In this document: in pieces, positions 26,354 to 35,585 of the stretch | How the letters are laid out: every line of letters starts with the position of its first letter | How positions within the stretch are numbered: position 1 is the stretch's first letter | Assembly: GCF_000372645.1 (NCBI RefSeq) | Contig: NZ_APMP01000009.1 | Span: 62,001 to 126,000 of the forward strand | Direction of reading: 5' to 3' | DNA from: Caulobacter vibrioides OR37 | Lineage (GTDB): Bacteria > Pseudomonadota > Alphaproteobacteria > Caulobacterales > Caulobacteraceae | DNA: 64,000 nucleotides | Notes under the pieces: model-generated | What the model saw: the letters and a program-made list of their open reading frames with translations, nothing else | What the model was told of the DNA's origin: nothing | Databases searched by the model: none | Program-made: the position numbers and the translations under genes

Positions 26354-27214
26354 ATGGGAATGCTCGACGGCAAGGTGGCCATCATCACGGGCGCTGGCGG
26401 CGGCTTGGGGCGCGAATATGCCCTGCTGCTGGCCAAGGAAGGCGCCAAGATCGTGGTCAACGACTATGGCGGTTCGCCGGATGGCCGGGGTGGAGGCTCG
26501 CCAGCGGCCCAGAAGGTGGTCGATGAGATCCGCGCCGCCGGCGGCCAGGCGGTAGCCAATGGCGCGGACGTCGGCGATGTCGCTTCCGGCGCGAGCCTAC
26601 TCGACGCCGCCCTCGACGCGTTCGGCCGCGTGGACATCCTGATCAACAACGCCGGCATCCTACGCGACAAAAGCTTCGTGAAGACCGATGAGGAGGACTG
26701 GGACGCCGTGGTCCGCGTTCATCTCAAGGGAACCTATGCCGTCACCAAGCCCGTTTTCGCCTGGATGAAGGATAATGGCGGCGGCGTCATCATCAACACG
26801 TCATCGGCCTCTGGACTTATCGGCAACTTCGGCCAGTCCAACTACGCGGCGGCCAAGGCCGGCGTCTGGGGCCTGAGCAATGTCCTGGCGATCGAGGGAG
26901 CGCGGTTCGGCATCCGGGTCTGGACCCTGGCGCCCACGGCCACCACGCGCCTTACCGAAAACCTGCTGCCGCCCGAACTCGCGGCCAAGTGGAGACCTCA
27001 CCGGCTGGCGCCGGCCGTACTCTACATGGTCAGCGATGCGGCCGCCCATTTGACCGGCAAAACGCTTTCCGTCTCGGGCTCGAAGATCCAAGAGCTGCGG
27101 CTGGTCGCCGGACCCGGCTACTGGCCCGGCGATGAAACACCGACCGTTCAGGACATCGTCGACAACTACGACAAGATCTTCCTGCCGGAGACCGCTCCGA
27201 TCGGCTTCGAATAG
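26354..27214 (+). CDS. SDR of the MFE-2/17beta-HSD4 type (3-hydroxyacyl-CoA dehydrogenase)
   Basis: 286 aa. TGAGGGLGREYALLLAKEGA and VVNDYGGSPDGRGGG are the hallmark of the (R)-3-hydroxyacyl-CoA dehydrogenase domain of peroxisomal multifunctional enzyme 2. NNAGILRDKSF, Ser in NTSSASG and catalytic YAAAK are all intact. The C-terminal tail (about residues 245-286) extends past the usual SDR end. Probably oxidises a 3-hydroxyacyl-CoA made by a MaoC-type or crotonase-type hydratase of the island. Confidence 0.88.
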   Translation: MGMLDGKVAIITGAGGGLGREYALLLAKEGAKIVVNDYGGSPDGRGGGSPAAQKVVDEIRAAGGQAVANGADVGDVASGASLLDAALDAFGRVDILINNAGILRDKSFVKTDEEDWDAVVRVHLKGTYAVTKPVFAWMKDNGGGVIINTSSASGLIGNFGQSNYAAAKAGVWGLSNVLAIEGARFGIRVWTLAPTATTRLTENLLPPELAAKWRPHRLAPAVLYMVSDAAAHLTGKTLSVSGSKIQELRLVAGPGYWPGDETPTVQDIVDNYDKIFLPETAPIGFE

Positions 27215-27302
27215 GCTGGGCCATGGGCGCGCGCCGCGCCGGATGGTCCCAGGGCCGGCCGCGCCACCGATCTATCGGCGCTCGCCCTTATAGGAGCTGG
27301 AA

Positions 27303-28142
27303 TTGGAACACCGTAGGTTCGAGGGTCATCGCGGTCTTGCTCTGGCCGCGGATATCGCGGGACCGGCCCAAGGCCGGCCCGTGGTCTTGTTGCATGGCGG
27401 CGGCCAGACGCGCGGGAGCTGGAAGAACGGCCTGAAGGCCTTGGTCGAACGCGGCTACCGCGTGTTCTCGATCGACGCCCGCGGCCACGGCGAGAGTGGG
27501 TGGGATCCCGATCAAGACTACAGCTTGGACGCCCAAGTCGCGGACCTGACGGCGCTGCTCGCCCAGCTTCCCGACTCTCCGGCCCTCGTCGGAGCCTCTA
27601 TGGGCGGCGTCACCGCCTTGGCGACCCTGGGACAGGCCCATCCCCCCGCCGCGCGCGCCCTAGTCCTGGTGGACGTCACGCCTAAGGTGGACCCGGTCGG
27701 CGCCCAGCGCATCGCCGACTTCATGCGCGCCAATCCAGAAGGTTTCGCCACCCTGCAAGAGGTGTCGGACGCGGTGGCGGCCTATAATCCTCATCGCCCG
27801 CGCCCCAAGGACCTTTCGGGGCTCAGGCGCAACCTCCGAGAGGTCGACGGTCGGTTCTATTGGCACTGGGACCCAGCCTTCCTCGGCGTGCGCCGTCTTG
27901 AGCCGGAAGCCTATCGCGAGCGCCTGGAGGACGCGGCGAGGGCTATAGCCGTCCCGACCCTCCTCGTGCGCGGCGCGCGAAGCGAGATCGTCGGCGACGC
28001 CGAAGTGGCCCACTTCCGCGCGTTGATGCCTAGGGCGCGCTACGTCGACGTGGCGGGCGCCGGGCATATGGTGGCTGGCGATCGCAACGACGCGTTCAAT
28101 GCCGCGATCCTGAATTTCCTCGCCGACGTCGACGCGACCTAG
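27303..28142 (+). CDS. Alpha/beta hydrolase
   Basis: 279 aa. HGGGQTRGSW forms the oxyanion region, GASMGG carries the nucleophilic Ser, and GAGHMVAGDR the catalytic His. The acid position reads GARSEIV, with Glu where most relatives have Asp. Could hydrolyse an ester, a CoA thioester or a C-C bond. The start is a TTG at 27303, chosen because a perfect AGGAG ends 6 nt before it. Last gene of the operon, followed by a hairpin. Confidence 0.83.
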   Translation: MEHRRFEGHRGLALAADIAGPAQGRPVVLLHGGGQTRGSWKNGLKALVERGYRVFSIDARGHGESGWDPDQDYSLDAQVADLTALLAQLPDSPALVGASMGGVTALATLGQAHPPAARALVLVDVTPKVDPVGAQRIADFMRANPEGFATLQEVSDAVAAYNPHRPRPKDLSGLRRNLREVDGRFYWHWDPAFLGVRRLEPEAYRERLEDAARAIAVPTLLVRGARSEIVGDAEVAHFRALMPRARYVDVAGAGHMVAGDRNDAFNAAILNFLADVDAT

Positions 28143-28189
28143 ACTCTTCGGATCGTCAAGCTTCCGAAGATGAATAGAGTGAGGATGGC

Positions 28190-28214
28190 CGCTTCCGATG
28201 TTCCATCGGAAGCG
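28190..28214. terminator. Hairpin between convergent alpha/beta hydrolase and GMC genes
   Basis: Perfect 11-bp inverted repeat CGCTTCCGATG / CATCGGAAGCG with loop TTC. It lies in the 80-nt gap between convergent stop codons; no T tract. Confidence 0.55.
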
Positions 28215-28222
28215 ATAGCGAT

Positions 28223-29851
28223 CTAAGCAGCGACCCGTCGGCGGAGCGCCGCGGCGACGAGTTCGGCGCCTTTTTCGGCGATCATGATCGTCGGAGCGTT
28301 GGTGTTGCCCGAGATGATGTTGGGCATGGAGGACGCGTCAATCACCCGCAGTCCCGCCACGTCGCGCACACGTAGCTGGGCGTCGGTCACCGCTTGCGGC
28401 CCATCCCCCATCGCGCAGGTGCTGGTGGGGTGGTAGCCGATGCCCGCCGTGGTCCGGATGTGGCTTTCCCACGCCTCGTCGGTCTCGGGTATCGGCGAGG
28501 GCATGTTCTCGGCGATCACGTGACGCTTCATGGCCGGAGCCTGGTAGACCGCCTCGATGGCGCGGGCGATGGCGATGAGAACCCGCATGTCGCGCTCATC
28601 GCCGATCAGGCGATGGTCGATGACGGGCGGATCTTCGGGTTGGGCCGAGCGCAGCAGGATGCGGCCGCGGCTGTGAGGACGCGCCACGTTGCCAGCCAGG
28701 GTAATGCCTGGCTTGGGGTGCATGCCCGGCTTGCCGCCGGCGAAGCTTATGGCGAGCGGCATCAGGCTCAGGCAGAAGTCAGGCACGTCCAGATCAGGAC
28801 GCGACTTGCCATAGGCCATGGCCTGAACCGCCGCCGACGTCATGGGGCCATTCCTCAAGAACAGGTACCGCAACATGTTCCCCGCCGCTGTCAGCGGTCC
28901 GAAAGGACTGTTGTAGGTTGGCATGTCGACCAGCTTGCTGATCGATGTGGCGCTGTGCTCCTGGAGATTGCGCCCTACCCCATCGAGCGGGACCACGACA
29001 TCGAGGCCGTGGGCCTTAATGGCGTCAACCGGTCCGATGCCCGAGCGCAGTAAAATCGCCGGAGAACCGATCGCGCCGGCGCTAACGATCACCTCGGCCC
29101 CCGCGCGCAGGTCTCGACTCCCGCCATCCTGCTTGATGCGCACGCCAGTCGCGCGACCGCCTTCGACGAGCACCTTATCGACCAGGCAGTCGGTCAGGAC
29201 CGTCAGGTTTGGACGCCCCAACGCCGGCTCGAGAAAAGCCTTGGCGACACTGGCGCGCTGGCCGTTGCCGGTGGTGTTGTAGACTTGGAAGGCGCCTTCC
29301 GGGTCGCCGTCGCAATAGTCGTCATTGCGGGGGAGACCGATTTCGCCGCAGGCTTGGACGAAGACGTCGACGATCGGGTGCTTGACGCGCCCGGCCGATA
29401 CGGACAGCGGCCCCATCGCGCCATGGCTTTGCGAAGGCGGACCATCGAAACGTTCGGACTTCTTGAAATAGGGCAGCACCTCGTCAAACGACCAGCCCTT
29501 GGCGCCCGCCGCGACCCAGTCGTCATAGTCGCTACGCTGACCGCGAATGTAGACGAGACCGTTGATGGCGCTGGAACCGCCCAGCATCTTGCCGCCCGCC
29601 CATTGGACGACGCGGTTGTTGATCGAGGGGTCCGGCTCGGTGCGATAACTCCAGTCGGCCTTGGGGTTTCCCATCAGCTTGAAGGTGCCGGCGGGCATGT
29701 CGACGAGGAAGCCGCCGCCCACAGGTCCGGCTTCGATCAGCAAGACCTTGATCGATGGATCTTCGGACAGGCGCGCGGCCAGAACACAGCCAGCACTGCC
29801 CGCGCCCGCGATAATGATGTCGGCGTCCGCCAAGCCTTCACTCCCAATCAT
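28223..29851 (-). CDS. GMC family FAD oxidoreductase (choline dehydrogenase-like)
   Basis: 542 aa. The FAD dinucleotide motif is [23 protein letters not shown] signature 1 is [19 protein letters not shown] and signature 2 is [19 protein letters not shown]. The C-terminal catalytic His lies in [13 protein letters not shown], followed by [16 protein letters not shown]. Oxidises an alcohol with FAD, passing electrons to oxygen or a quinone. Cytoplasmic, as no signal peptide is seen. An operator core lies 101 nt upstream, inside the end of the preceding dehydrogenase gene, so it can be transcribed separately or with the upstream operon. Confidence 0.9.
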   Translation of the reverse strand: MIGSEGLADADIIIAGAGSAGCVLAARLSEDPSIKVLLIEAGPVGGGFLVDMPAGTFKLMGNPKADWSYRTEPDPSINNRVVQWAGGKMLGGSSAINGLVYIRGQRSDYDDWVAAGAKGWSFDEVLPYFKKSERFDGPPSQSHGAMGPLSVSAGRVKHPIVDVFVQACGEIGLPRNDDYCDGDPEGAFQVYNTTGNGQRASVAKAFLEPALGRPNLTVLTDCLVDKVLVEGGRATGVRIKQDGGSRDLRAGAEVIVSAGAIGSPAILLRSGIGPVDAIKAHGLDVVVPLDGVGRNLQEHSATSISKLVDMPTYNSPFGPLTAAGNMLRYLFLRNGPMTSAAVQAMAYGKSRPDLDVPDFCLSLMPLAISFAGGKPGMHPKPGITLAGNVARPHSRGRILLRSAQPEDPPVIDHRLIGDERDMRVLIAIARAIEAVYQAPAMKRHVIAENMPSPIPETDEAWESHIRTTAGIGYHPTSTCAMGDGPQAVTDAQLRVRDVAGLRVIDASSMPNIISGNTNAPTIMIAEKGAELVAAALRRRVAA

Positions 29852-29938
29852 CGGCGCATTTCCGTCAGGTCTAAACAGCCGGCGGAAGTGTTCGCGGAAC
29901 TATTGGACGGTCGGCGCCCGCGCCCGCGCGCGCCCTCG

Positions 29939-31057
29939 TCAGATAGAAAAGGTATACTGATTGTCGAGGCGGAGTCCAGATGACCAGCCGGCCAGATCCG
30001 CGGCGCGCAGACGATGGTGTCGAGGGTCGCCCATCCACGCCCAGTCGAACATCGCGCGCTTCAGAAACAGATGCGCATCGTGCTCCCAGGTAAAGCCGAT
30101 GCCGCCATGGGCCTCCACCGTGTCGCGCGCGGCCTGGAGATAGCCATCGCAAAGGTGTGCCTTGGCCTGGGCGGCGGCGTGGGCGGCTTTTTCCGGCAGA
30201 TGATCGATGGCGTGGGCCGCGTACCAGAAAAGGCCACGGCCGGGTTCGACGGCCAGAGCCATCTCGGCCAGTTGGTGCTTCAGCCCCTGGAACGAACCAA
30301 TCGGAACGCCGAATTGCTCGCGAAGCTTGGCATAGTCGACCGACATCGCCACACACCGCCGCGCGCCGCCGAACGCATCGGCCGCCAACAGGACGCAAGC
30401 CGCGTCGACGAGGCGTTCAGCGGCATCGAGCTCGCCCTTGAGCGGATGAGCCCGGACGTCCACGAAAGACACCCGATCCAGGGGGCGCGTGCGATCGGCG
30501 CCGTCGATTCGCTCGCAGGTTACTCCGCCCCCCCGCTCGACCACGCAAAGCCCGCCGTTCGCCGTGCCGACCACGAAGAGGTCCGCCTCCGTGCCGTGGG
30601 GAACAAGCGTCTTGACGCCGCTAAGCCGTCCGTCGCGGGGTGACAGCGTCCAGGCCCGCGACGACCAGCGTACTGCCTCTTCCGCCAGCGCTACGGTCGC
30701 GAGGATTTCCCCGGAGGCGATCGCGGGAAGCCAACGCGCCCGCTGATCGGCATCGCCGCCGCGCGCGATCGCCAGGCCAGCAAGAGCCTGTCCCAGGAAA
30801 GGGACGGGCGCGAGCGCCGCGCCAAGAGTTTCCGCCACCAGGGCCAGATCGATCATCTCAAGGCCCAAGCCGCCCGCCGCCTCGGGCAGGATCATGCCAG
30901 CGACGCCGAAATCGATCAGTTTTGCCCAGAGGTCCTTATCAAACGCGACCCCGCCGTCGAGCACTTCGTGAACCCGCCGTAAGGGACAGGTCGCTTCGAT
31001 AAGTTCGCCCAGCCGATCCTGCAGGATCCGCTGTTCCTCCGAAAGCAGGAAGTTCAT
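29939..31057 (-). CDS. Acyl-CoA dehydrogenase, short non-catalytic-type subunit (pair 2)
   Basis: 372 aa from the ATG that overlaps the upstream stop (ATGA). VDYAKLREQFGVPIGSFQGLKHQLAEMAL and the AHGGIGFTWEHDAHLFLKRAMFD block match FadE27-type partners. The helix G position has no Glu (VDAACVLLAADAFG). Its last codons, encoding NQYTFSI, contain the GTATAC operator that precedes the GMC gene. Confidence 0.87.
   Translation of the reverse strand: MNFLLSEEQRILQDRLGELIEATCPLRRVHEVLDGGVAFDKDLWAKLIDFGVAGMILPEAAGGLGLEMIDLALVAETLGAALAPVPFLGQALAGLAIARGGDADQRARWLPAIASGEILATVALAEEAVRWSSRAWTLSPRDGRLSGVKTLVPHGTEADLFVVGTANGGLCVVERGGGVTCERIDGADRTRPLDRVSFVDVRAHPLKGELDAAERLVDAACVLLAADAFGGARRCVAMSVDYAKLREQFGVPIGSFQGLKHQLAEMALAVEPGRGLFWYAAHAIDHLPEKAAHAAAQAKAHLCDGYLQAARDTVEAHGGIGFTWEHDAHLFLKRAMFDWAWMGDPRHHRLRAADLAGWSSGLRLDNQYTFSI
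29945..29964. promoter_or_regulatory. Putative GntR operator, site 9 (within ACAD 3' end, upstream of GMC gene)
   Basis: Core GTATAC at 29952-29957, context AGAAAAGGTATACTGATTGT. It is embedded in coding sequence and 101 nt upstream of the GMC start. Confidence 0.5.
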
Positions 31058-32220
31058 GGGGCGCTCGTGATGTCGCGCGGCAGGCCAAGGCCCCGCTCGG
31101 CGATAATGTTGCGCTGGATGTTGGACGTGCCGCCCGCGATCGCCATCGACAACGAGACCATGAAACGTTCGGTCCACTTGCCGTGCGGTCCGGACATGTC
31201 GAGAAGGTCGTCCTTAAGGATGTCGCGCGCAAGCTTGGCGATGCGTTGGGCCAGATCGGTGCTGGAGATCTTGGCCATGGTCGAGAACAGCCCAGGATCT
31301 TGCCCATGCGCGTTCATGGATGCGGATCGATAGGTCGAATAGGTGAGCGCCATCGCCGCACCTTCGATGGCGGCCAGCTCGGCGCGAATACAAGGGTCGA
31401 GAATGGCGGGTCGTCCGTCATGCGTCGTCTCGCGCGCCAGTTTCACGAGATCGCGTAGCATCGACTCCACCCAGGTCACCCCGCCCAGCGATCCGCGTTC
31501 ATGCTTGAGGGTCGACCGGGAGACACGCCAGCCCTGCCCGCGACCGCCGACGATCCAGTCGGCCGGCGTCCGGGCGTTGTCGAAGAAAACCTCGCAGAAC
31601 TCCGACCGCCGCGTCATCTGGCGTAAGGGACGGATCGTCACGCCAGGCTGGCGCAAATCGATGATAAGGTAGGAGATACCCTCGTGTTTTGGCGCGTCGG
31701 GCTCGGTGCGCACCAGCGCGAACATGAAGTCGGCGCGGTGCGCGTAGCTGCTCCAGATCTTCTGACCGTTGATCACCCAGTTATCGCCAACCAGCTCGGC
31801 GCGGGTCCGCAAGGCCGCGAGGTCCGAGCCCGCGCCCGGCTCCGAAAAGCCCTGCGCCCAGCGATATTCTCCCGCCAGCGTTTTGGGGATGAAGGTCTCC
31901 TTCTGGGCCTCGGTCCCCCACTCAAGCAATGTCGGAATGAGCAGGGTGATGCCGCCATCCCGCACCTCGGCGGGCGCTCGGGCGCGGCGCACCTCTTGGC
32001 GGATGATCTCTCCCCGAACCATGTCCGGGGGCTGCTCGGATCCGCCATAGCGCTTTGGAACCCCGCGGGCATAATAGCCCGCGGCGATCGCCGCGTCCCG
32101 AAAGGCGCGCTGGGCGACCGGATCCTTAGGATCGCCGCCAGGAGGCGGCCAGTGGGCCCCGACGAAGGCGGCCACTTCGGACCGGAAATCGTCGAACCGT
32201 GAACCGAAGCCGAGATCCAT
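31054..32220 (-). CDS. Acyl-CoA dehydrogenase, long catalytic-type subunit (pair 2)
   Basis: 388 aa. WAQGFSEPGAGSDLAALRTR and NGQKIWSSYAHRADFMF form the flavin and substrate site. The candidate base Glu is in STLKHERGSLGG. The C-terminus AGGTSNIQRNIIAERGLGLPR is the FadE26/29 type. Starts 1 nt after the crotonase gene stop and overlaps the short partner by ATGA, so three genes (32222, 31054, 29939) are tightly coupled. Confidence 0.9.
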   Translation of the reverse strand: MDLGFGSRFDDFRSEVAAFVGAHWPPPGGDPKDPVAQRAFRDAAIAAGYYARGVPKRYGGSEQPPDMVRGEIIRQEVRRARAPAEVRDGGITLLIPTLLEWGTEAQKETFIPKTLAGEYRWAQGFSEPGAGSDLAALRTRAELVGDNWVINGQKIWSSYAHRADFMFALVRTEPDAPKHEGISYLIIDLRQPGVTIRPLRQMTRRSEFCEVFFDNARTPADWIVGGRGQGWRVSRSTLKHERGSLGGVTWVESMLRDLVKLARETTHDGRPAILDPCIRAELAAIEGAAMALTYSTYRSASMNAHGQDPGLFSTMAKISSTDLAQRIAKLARDILKDDLLDMSGPHGKWTERFMVSLSMAIAGGTSNIQRNIIAERGLGLPRDITSAP

Positions 32221-32221
32221 C

Positions 32222-33010
32222 CTAGCCCCCGCTCCAATTGGGCGCGCGCTTTTCGAGAAAGGCGCGCGGCCCCTCGCGCGCGTCGTCGCTCGCCGCGATC
32301 CTCCGTCCGGCGGCCTGGCTGAGCGTCCAGAGTTCTTCCTCGTCCAGCTGATCGGCCTGTCGCGCCAGGGTCAGGGATTCGCGGACCGACAGCGGGGCGT
32401 TGGCTGCGACCAAGCTCGCCAGGGTCAAGGCCTCCGCCATGAGCAGCGAGTCGTCCACCACGCGATTAACAAGGCCTAGGGTAAAGGCATGATCGGCCCC
32501 AATGGACTCTCCGGTCGCGATCAGCTCCATGGCCACGGCGCGGGGAATGGCGCGGGGCAGTCGGAAGACGCCTCCGGCGCCGGCGAAGATGCCGCGCTTG
32601 ACTTCCGGAAGCCCAAAGCGCGCCGCGCGGGCCGCGACAACCATATCGCAGGCCAAGCAAAGCTCCAGCCCGCCACCCAGGGCGTTGGAATTGACCGCCG
32701 CGATCCAGGGCTTCGAGCGCTTTGCGCGCACGAAGCCGGCGAAGCCGCCACGCGCTGTCGACAGTTCATGGCCTCGTCCGCTCGCGGCCACGGCTAGGTC
32801 CGCGCCCGCGCAGAAGCTCTTGTCGCCGGCGGCCGCGAGGATAGCGACCCGAACCTCCGGATCGGCTTCGGCCTCGTCCACCGCGGCCTCCAAGCGTTGG
32901 GCGACCTCGCCGTTCACTGCGTTGCGGACAGCCGGACGGTTGAGGGTCGCGCGCATGACGAAGGGCGCGGGGCGCTCGATCAGCACCGCCGGAGCGGCTA
33001 CATCGGTCAT
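32222..33010 (-). CDS. Enoyl-CoA hydratase (classical crotonase)
   Basis: 262 aa. Both catalytic Glu are in place: LGGGLELCLACD (first Glu) and FGLPEVKRGIFAGAGGVFRL (second). The oxyanion motif is KSFCAGADLA. This is the only one of the three crotonases in the window that keeps the full hydratase site, so it is the best candidate to hydrate the 2-enoyl-CoA made by the dehydrogenase pair immediately downstream. Located 57 nt after the TonB receptor gene, probably in its operon. Confidence 0.9.
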   Translation of the reverse strand: MTDVAAPAVLIERPAPFVMRATLNRPAVRNAVNGEVAQRLEAAVDEAEADPEVRVAILAAAGDKSFCAGADLAVAASGRGHELSTARGGFAGFVRAKRSKPWIAAVNSNALGGGLELCLACDMVVAARAARFGLPEVKRGIFAGAGGVFRLPRAIPRAVAMELIATGESIGADHAFTLGLVNRVVDDSLLMAEALTLASLVAANAPLSVRESLTLARQADQLDEEELWTLSQAAGRRIAASDDAREGPRAFLEKRAPNWSGG

Positions 33011-33067
33011 GAAATGAACTCCAGGCGGTCGCCACGCTCCACGAAGGTCGCGGCGACCGCTTTCCGG

Positions 33068-35404
33068 TTAGAACTTGACGGTCGCCTCGAGACCGAAGAT
33101 CCGGGGTTCGCCATAGAAGCGCGACAGGTAGCCGAAGGCTTGGCCCAGATTCACCGTCTGCGCGTAGGCCTTGTTTGTGAGATTCTTGCCATAGAGCGCC
33201 AGGTTGACGTTCGATCCGGCGACATTGGCCAAGTCGATGCGCGCGTTCAGCAGGCCGTATGAACTGATGAAGTTGCCGGGCGACTTCTCGTAAGTGAAGT
33301 AGAAGCCCTGACGCCAGCTATAGAAAACCGACGGGGTGAGCCGACCAAAGTCCGTATCAAGGCCGTAGGAGGCGTTTAGAGTATAGGTGAGCTTTGGTTG
33401 TGAATTGTAACGCACCCCGGCTAGGTTCACTGGCATGTTGTTGGTGCCGATGATCGTACCTTGGGTGAACTTACCGTCGAAATAGCTGACGGTCGCGTTG
33501 AGCGTGAGATTGCGGACTGGAATGACGATCAGTTCGCCCTCGCCGCCCCAGAGCTTGGCCTTACCGATGGTCTGTGTAAGCGATTGAGGGCCTGCCGTCG
33601 GATCGACGACCACGTTGGTCAGTTGCAGACCATCGTACCAGTCGTGGAAGCCCGATCCGTTGAAGCGGACGTCCACGTCGCCGAAGCGGTGCTGGGTTTT
33701 GAAGCCGACCTCCAGATCGTTCAGTTTTTCAGGCTGGAAAATCAGCCCTGGCCCGGAATAGCTCGAAGTCGAATTGAAACCTCCGGACTTATATCCGTGG
33801 CGGAACGATGTGTAGAGCAGGACGCCCTCGGTCGGCTTCCAATCCATGCTGGCGATATAGTTGCCCGCCGCGAACTTGGCGCTGGCCGAGCGCATGCAGT
33901 TTGTCGTGTCCACCGTAACCCCGGGGGAGATCGGAGCGGCCAGCAGCGAGCACGCGCTGAAGCCTGTCGCCGGCGGCGTGAACGGCAGCAGCACCGTTCC
34001 GGGGAAGAACACGCGATACTGGGAATCGTGCAGCTCGGTTTCGTCCCAGGTATAACGATAGCCGCCCGTCACGGTGAGTGTGTCGGTCAGCTTGTAGCTG
34101 GCCTGGGCGAATAGGGCTTTGCTGGTCTCTTCGCGATGGGTGTACTGCGGGTTCACGAAGAAGGCGGGGAAATCGACATAGCCGACGCTGGTCCCGCCCA
34201 TCGCCGTGCGCCCCTTGAACGGATCCTCGGAGGTGTCGAGATAGAAGGCGCCCCCAATCAGGCGCAGGCGGTCGTCCAGAAGCGAGCCCTGCACCTGGAG
34301 TTCCTCGCTCAGTTGCTTGGCATGACGGGCGTACTCAACGGTCAAGCCCGTGGAGTCGATGCCGTCATAGTCGTCGTGACCCTGGAACTTGGCGTCGTGA
34401 TAGCCGAAGACATTCTTGATGGTCAGATTGTCCAGCTGGAACGTGGTGGTGTTCGAAACCCCGTAGGCTTTGATCTCGATATATCCGGGCGTGCTCAGCG
34501 CCACCTTTCGTATGCCCAATGCCTGTTGGGCGGCGAACTGCGACGTCGCGGCGGGGAAGATGCACGACATTGCCGGCGGCGAGGAGCACGGCGCTAGGTC
34601 AGAGAGGATATAGGCGGGACCGCGCTCGTTGCTGTGGCTGTAGTTGACCACCAGTTTGTTGTCGACGACGTCGTTGGGCTGCACGCGCAGCGAAATCCGG
34701 GCGTTCTCATAGTTGAGATTGTCTAGATCGGCCCCCTCGGTGTTCTTGGTGAAACCATCCCGCCGCTCGATATTTCCGGCCGCCCGCAGAGAGACCTTGT
34801 CACTCAGCGGAATATTGATCGCCGCCTCGCCGTAACGCTCGTTGAGATTGCCGATCCGGCCTGTGGCGTAGCCTTCGAAATGGGCGCTCGGAGCCACGCT
34901 TTCGAAAAGGATCGCGCCACCGTTTGTATTGCGTCCAAACAGCGTGCCTTGCGGCCCCTTCAGGACCTGGACGTTGTTGATGTCGAAGAACGACCGGGCG
35001 ATTTCGGCGCCGAACACCGGCACTTCGTTGAGATAGGCCACGACCCCGGGCGGCGCATCGTCGCCGGCGGCCTTCTGACCGTGGATGACATAGCTACCGG
35101 AGGCCCGGCCCTCCGACTGGGTGCCCTGAACCTGCAGCGAAGGGGTGGCCATCTGCAGGGCGTAGACGTCGTTGACCGCCCTCTCGGCGAGAATTTTCGG
35201 CGACATGGCCGTTACCGTCAGAGGCACGTCCTGCAGATTTTCCTCTGTCCGGCGGGCGGTGACGATGACCTCCGCTATGCTTGTCGAGGGTTCGGCCGCG
35301 GGCGACGAAGCCTGCCTGGCCTGCGCGAGGGACGGCGCGGCGACATAGGCGCCCAGACCGAGCAGCACAGCGGTCGCGCCCGACATCGTCGAGTTTCTAC
35401 GCAT
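33068..35404 (-). CDS. TonB-dependent outer-membrane receptor
   Basis: 778 aa including a signal peptide (MRRNSTMSGATAVLLGLGAY, cleavage near SLAQA). A TonB-box-like region AEVIVTARRTEENLQDVPL is followed by the plug (IHGQKAAGDDAPPGVVAYLN, VLKGPQGTLFGRNTNGGAI). The beta-barrel ends GEPRIFGLEATVKF with terminal Phe. There is no STN signalling domain, so it does not use the FecR route. This type imports hydrophobic or bulky organic molecules. ATG 35404 has a GGGAGG ribosome site. Two operator-like palindromes 40 bp apart precede it. Confidence 0.93.
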   Translation of the reverse strand: MRRNSTMSGATAVLLGLGAYVAAPSLAQARQASSPAAEPSTSIAEVIVTARRTEENLQDVPLTVTAMSPKILAERAVNDVYALQMATPSLQVQGTQSEGRASGSYVIHGQKAAGDDAPPGVVAYLNEVPVFGAEIARSFFDINNVQVLKGPQGTLFGRNTNGGAILFESVAPSAHFEGYATGRIGNLNERYGEAAINIPLSDKVSLRAAGNIERRDGFTKNTEGADLDNLNYENARISLRVQPNDVVDNKLVVNYSHSNERGPAYILSDLAPCSSPPAMSCIFPAATSQFAAQQALGIRKVALSTPGYIEIKAYGVSNTTTFQLDNLTIKNVFGYHDAKFQGHDDYDGIDSTGLTVEYARHAKQLSEELQVQGSLLDDRLRLIGGAFYLDTSEDPFKGRTAMGGTSVGYVDFPAFFVNPQYTHREETSKALFAQASYKLTDTLTVTGGYRYTWDETELHDSQYRVFFPGTVLLPFTPPATGFSACSLLAAPISPGVTVDTTNCMRSASAKFAAGNYIASMDWKPTEGVLLYTSFRHGYKSGGFNSTSSYSGPGLIFQPEKLNDLEVGFKTQHRFGDVDVRFNGSGFHDWYDGLQLTNVVVDPTAGPQSLTQTIGKAKLWGGEGELIVIPVRNLTLNATVSYFDGKFTQGTIIGTNNMPVNLAGVRYNSQPKLTYTLNASYGLDTDFGRLTPSVFYSWRQGFYFTYEKSPGNFISSYGLLNARIDLANVAGSNVNLALYGKNLTNKAYAQTVNLGQAFGYLSRFYGEPRIFGLEATVKF

Positions 35405-35432
35405 ACAAACCTCCCTGATCCTTATTTTATAG

Positions 35433-35452
35433 AAAAGGAGTATACTATTTTT
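35433..35452. promoter_or_regulatory. Putative GntR operator, site 10 (TonB receptor, proximal)
   Basis: Core GTATAC at 35440-35445, context AAAAGGAGTATACTATTTTT, 36 nt upstream of the receptor ATG. Confidence 0.65.
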
Positions 35453-35472
35453 CGCGGGCGCCAAGCCAAGAT

Positions 35473-35492
35473 AAAATCAGTGCACTAAATTG
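35473..35492. promoter_or_regulatory. Putative GntR operator, site 11 (TonB receptor, distal)
   Basis: Variant core GTGCAC at 35480-35485, context AAAATCAGTGCACTAAATTG. Exactly 40 bp from the proximal core, about four helical turns, as expected for cooperative binding. Confidence 0.45.
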
Positions 35493-35585
35493 GGGGTTAG
35501 TGAGGCTCCCCCGCCACACCTAACGGCGTTCACTTTCGCTAGGCGCGCGCCTAGCCGGCTTGTGACGCCCTGATCCGGGGGCGTC

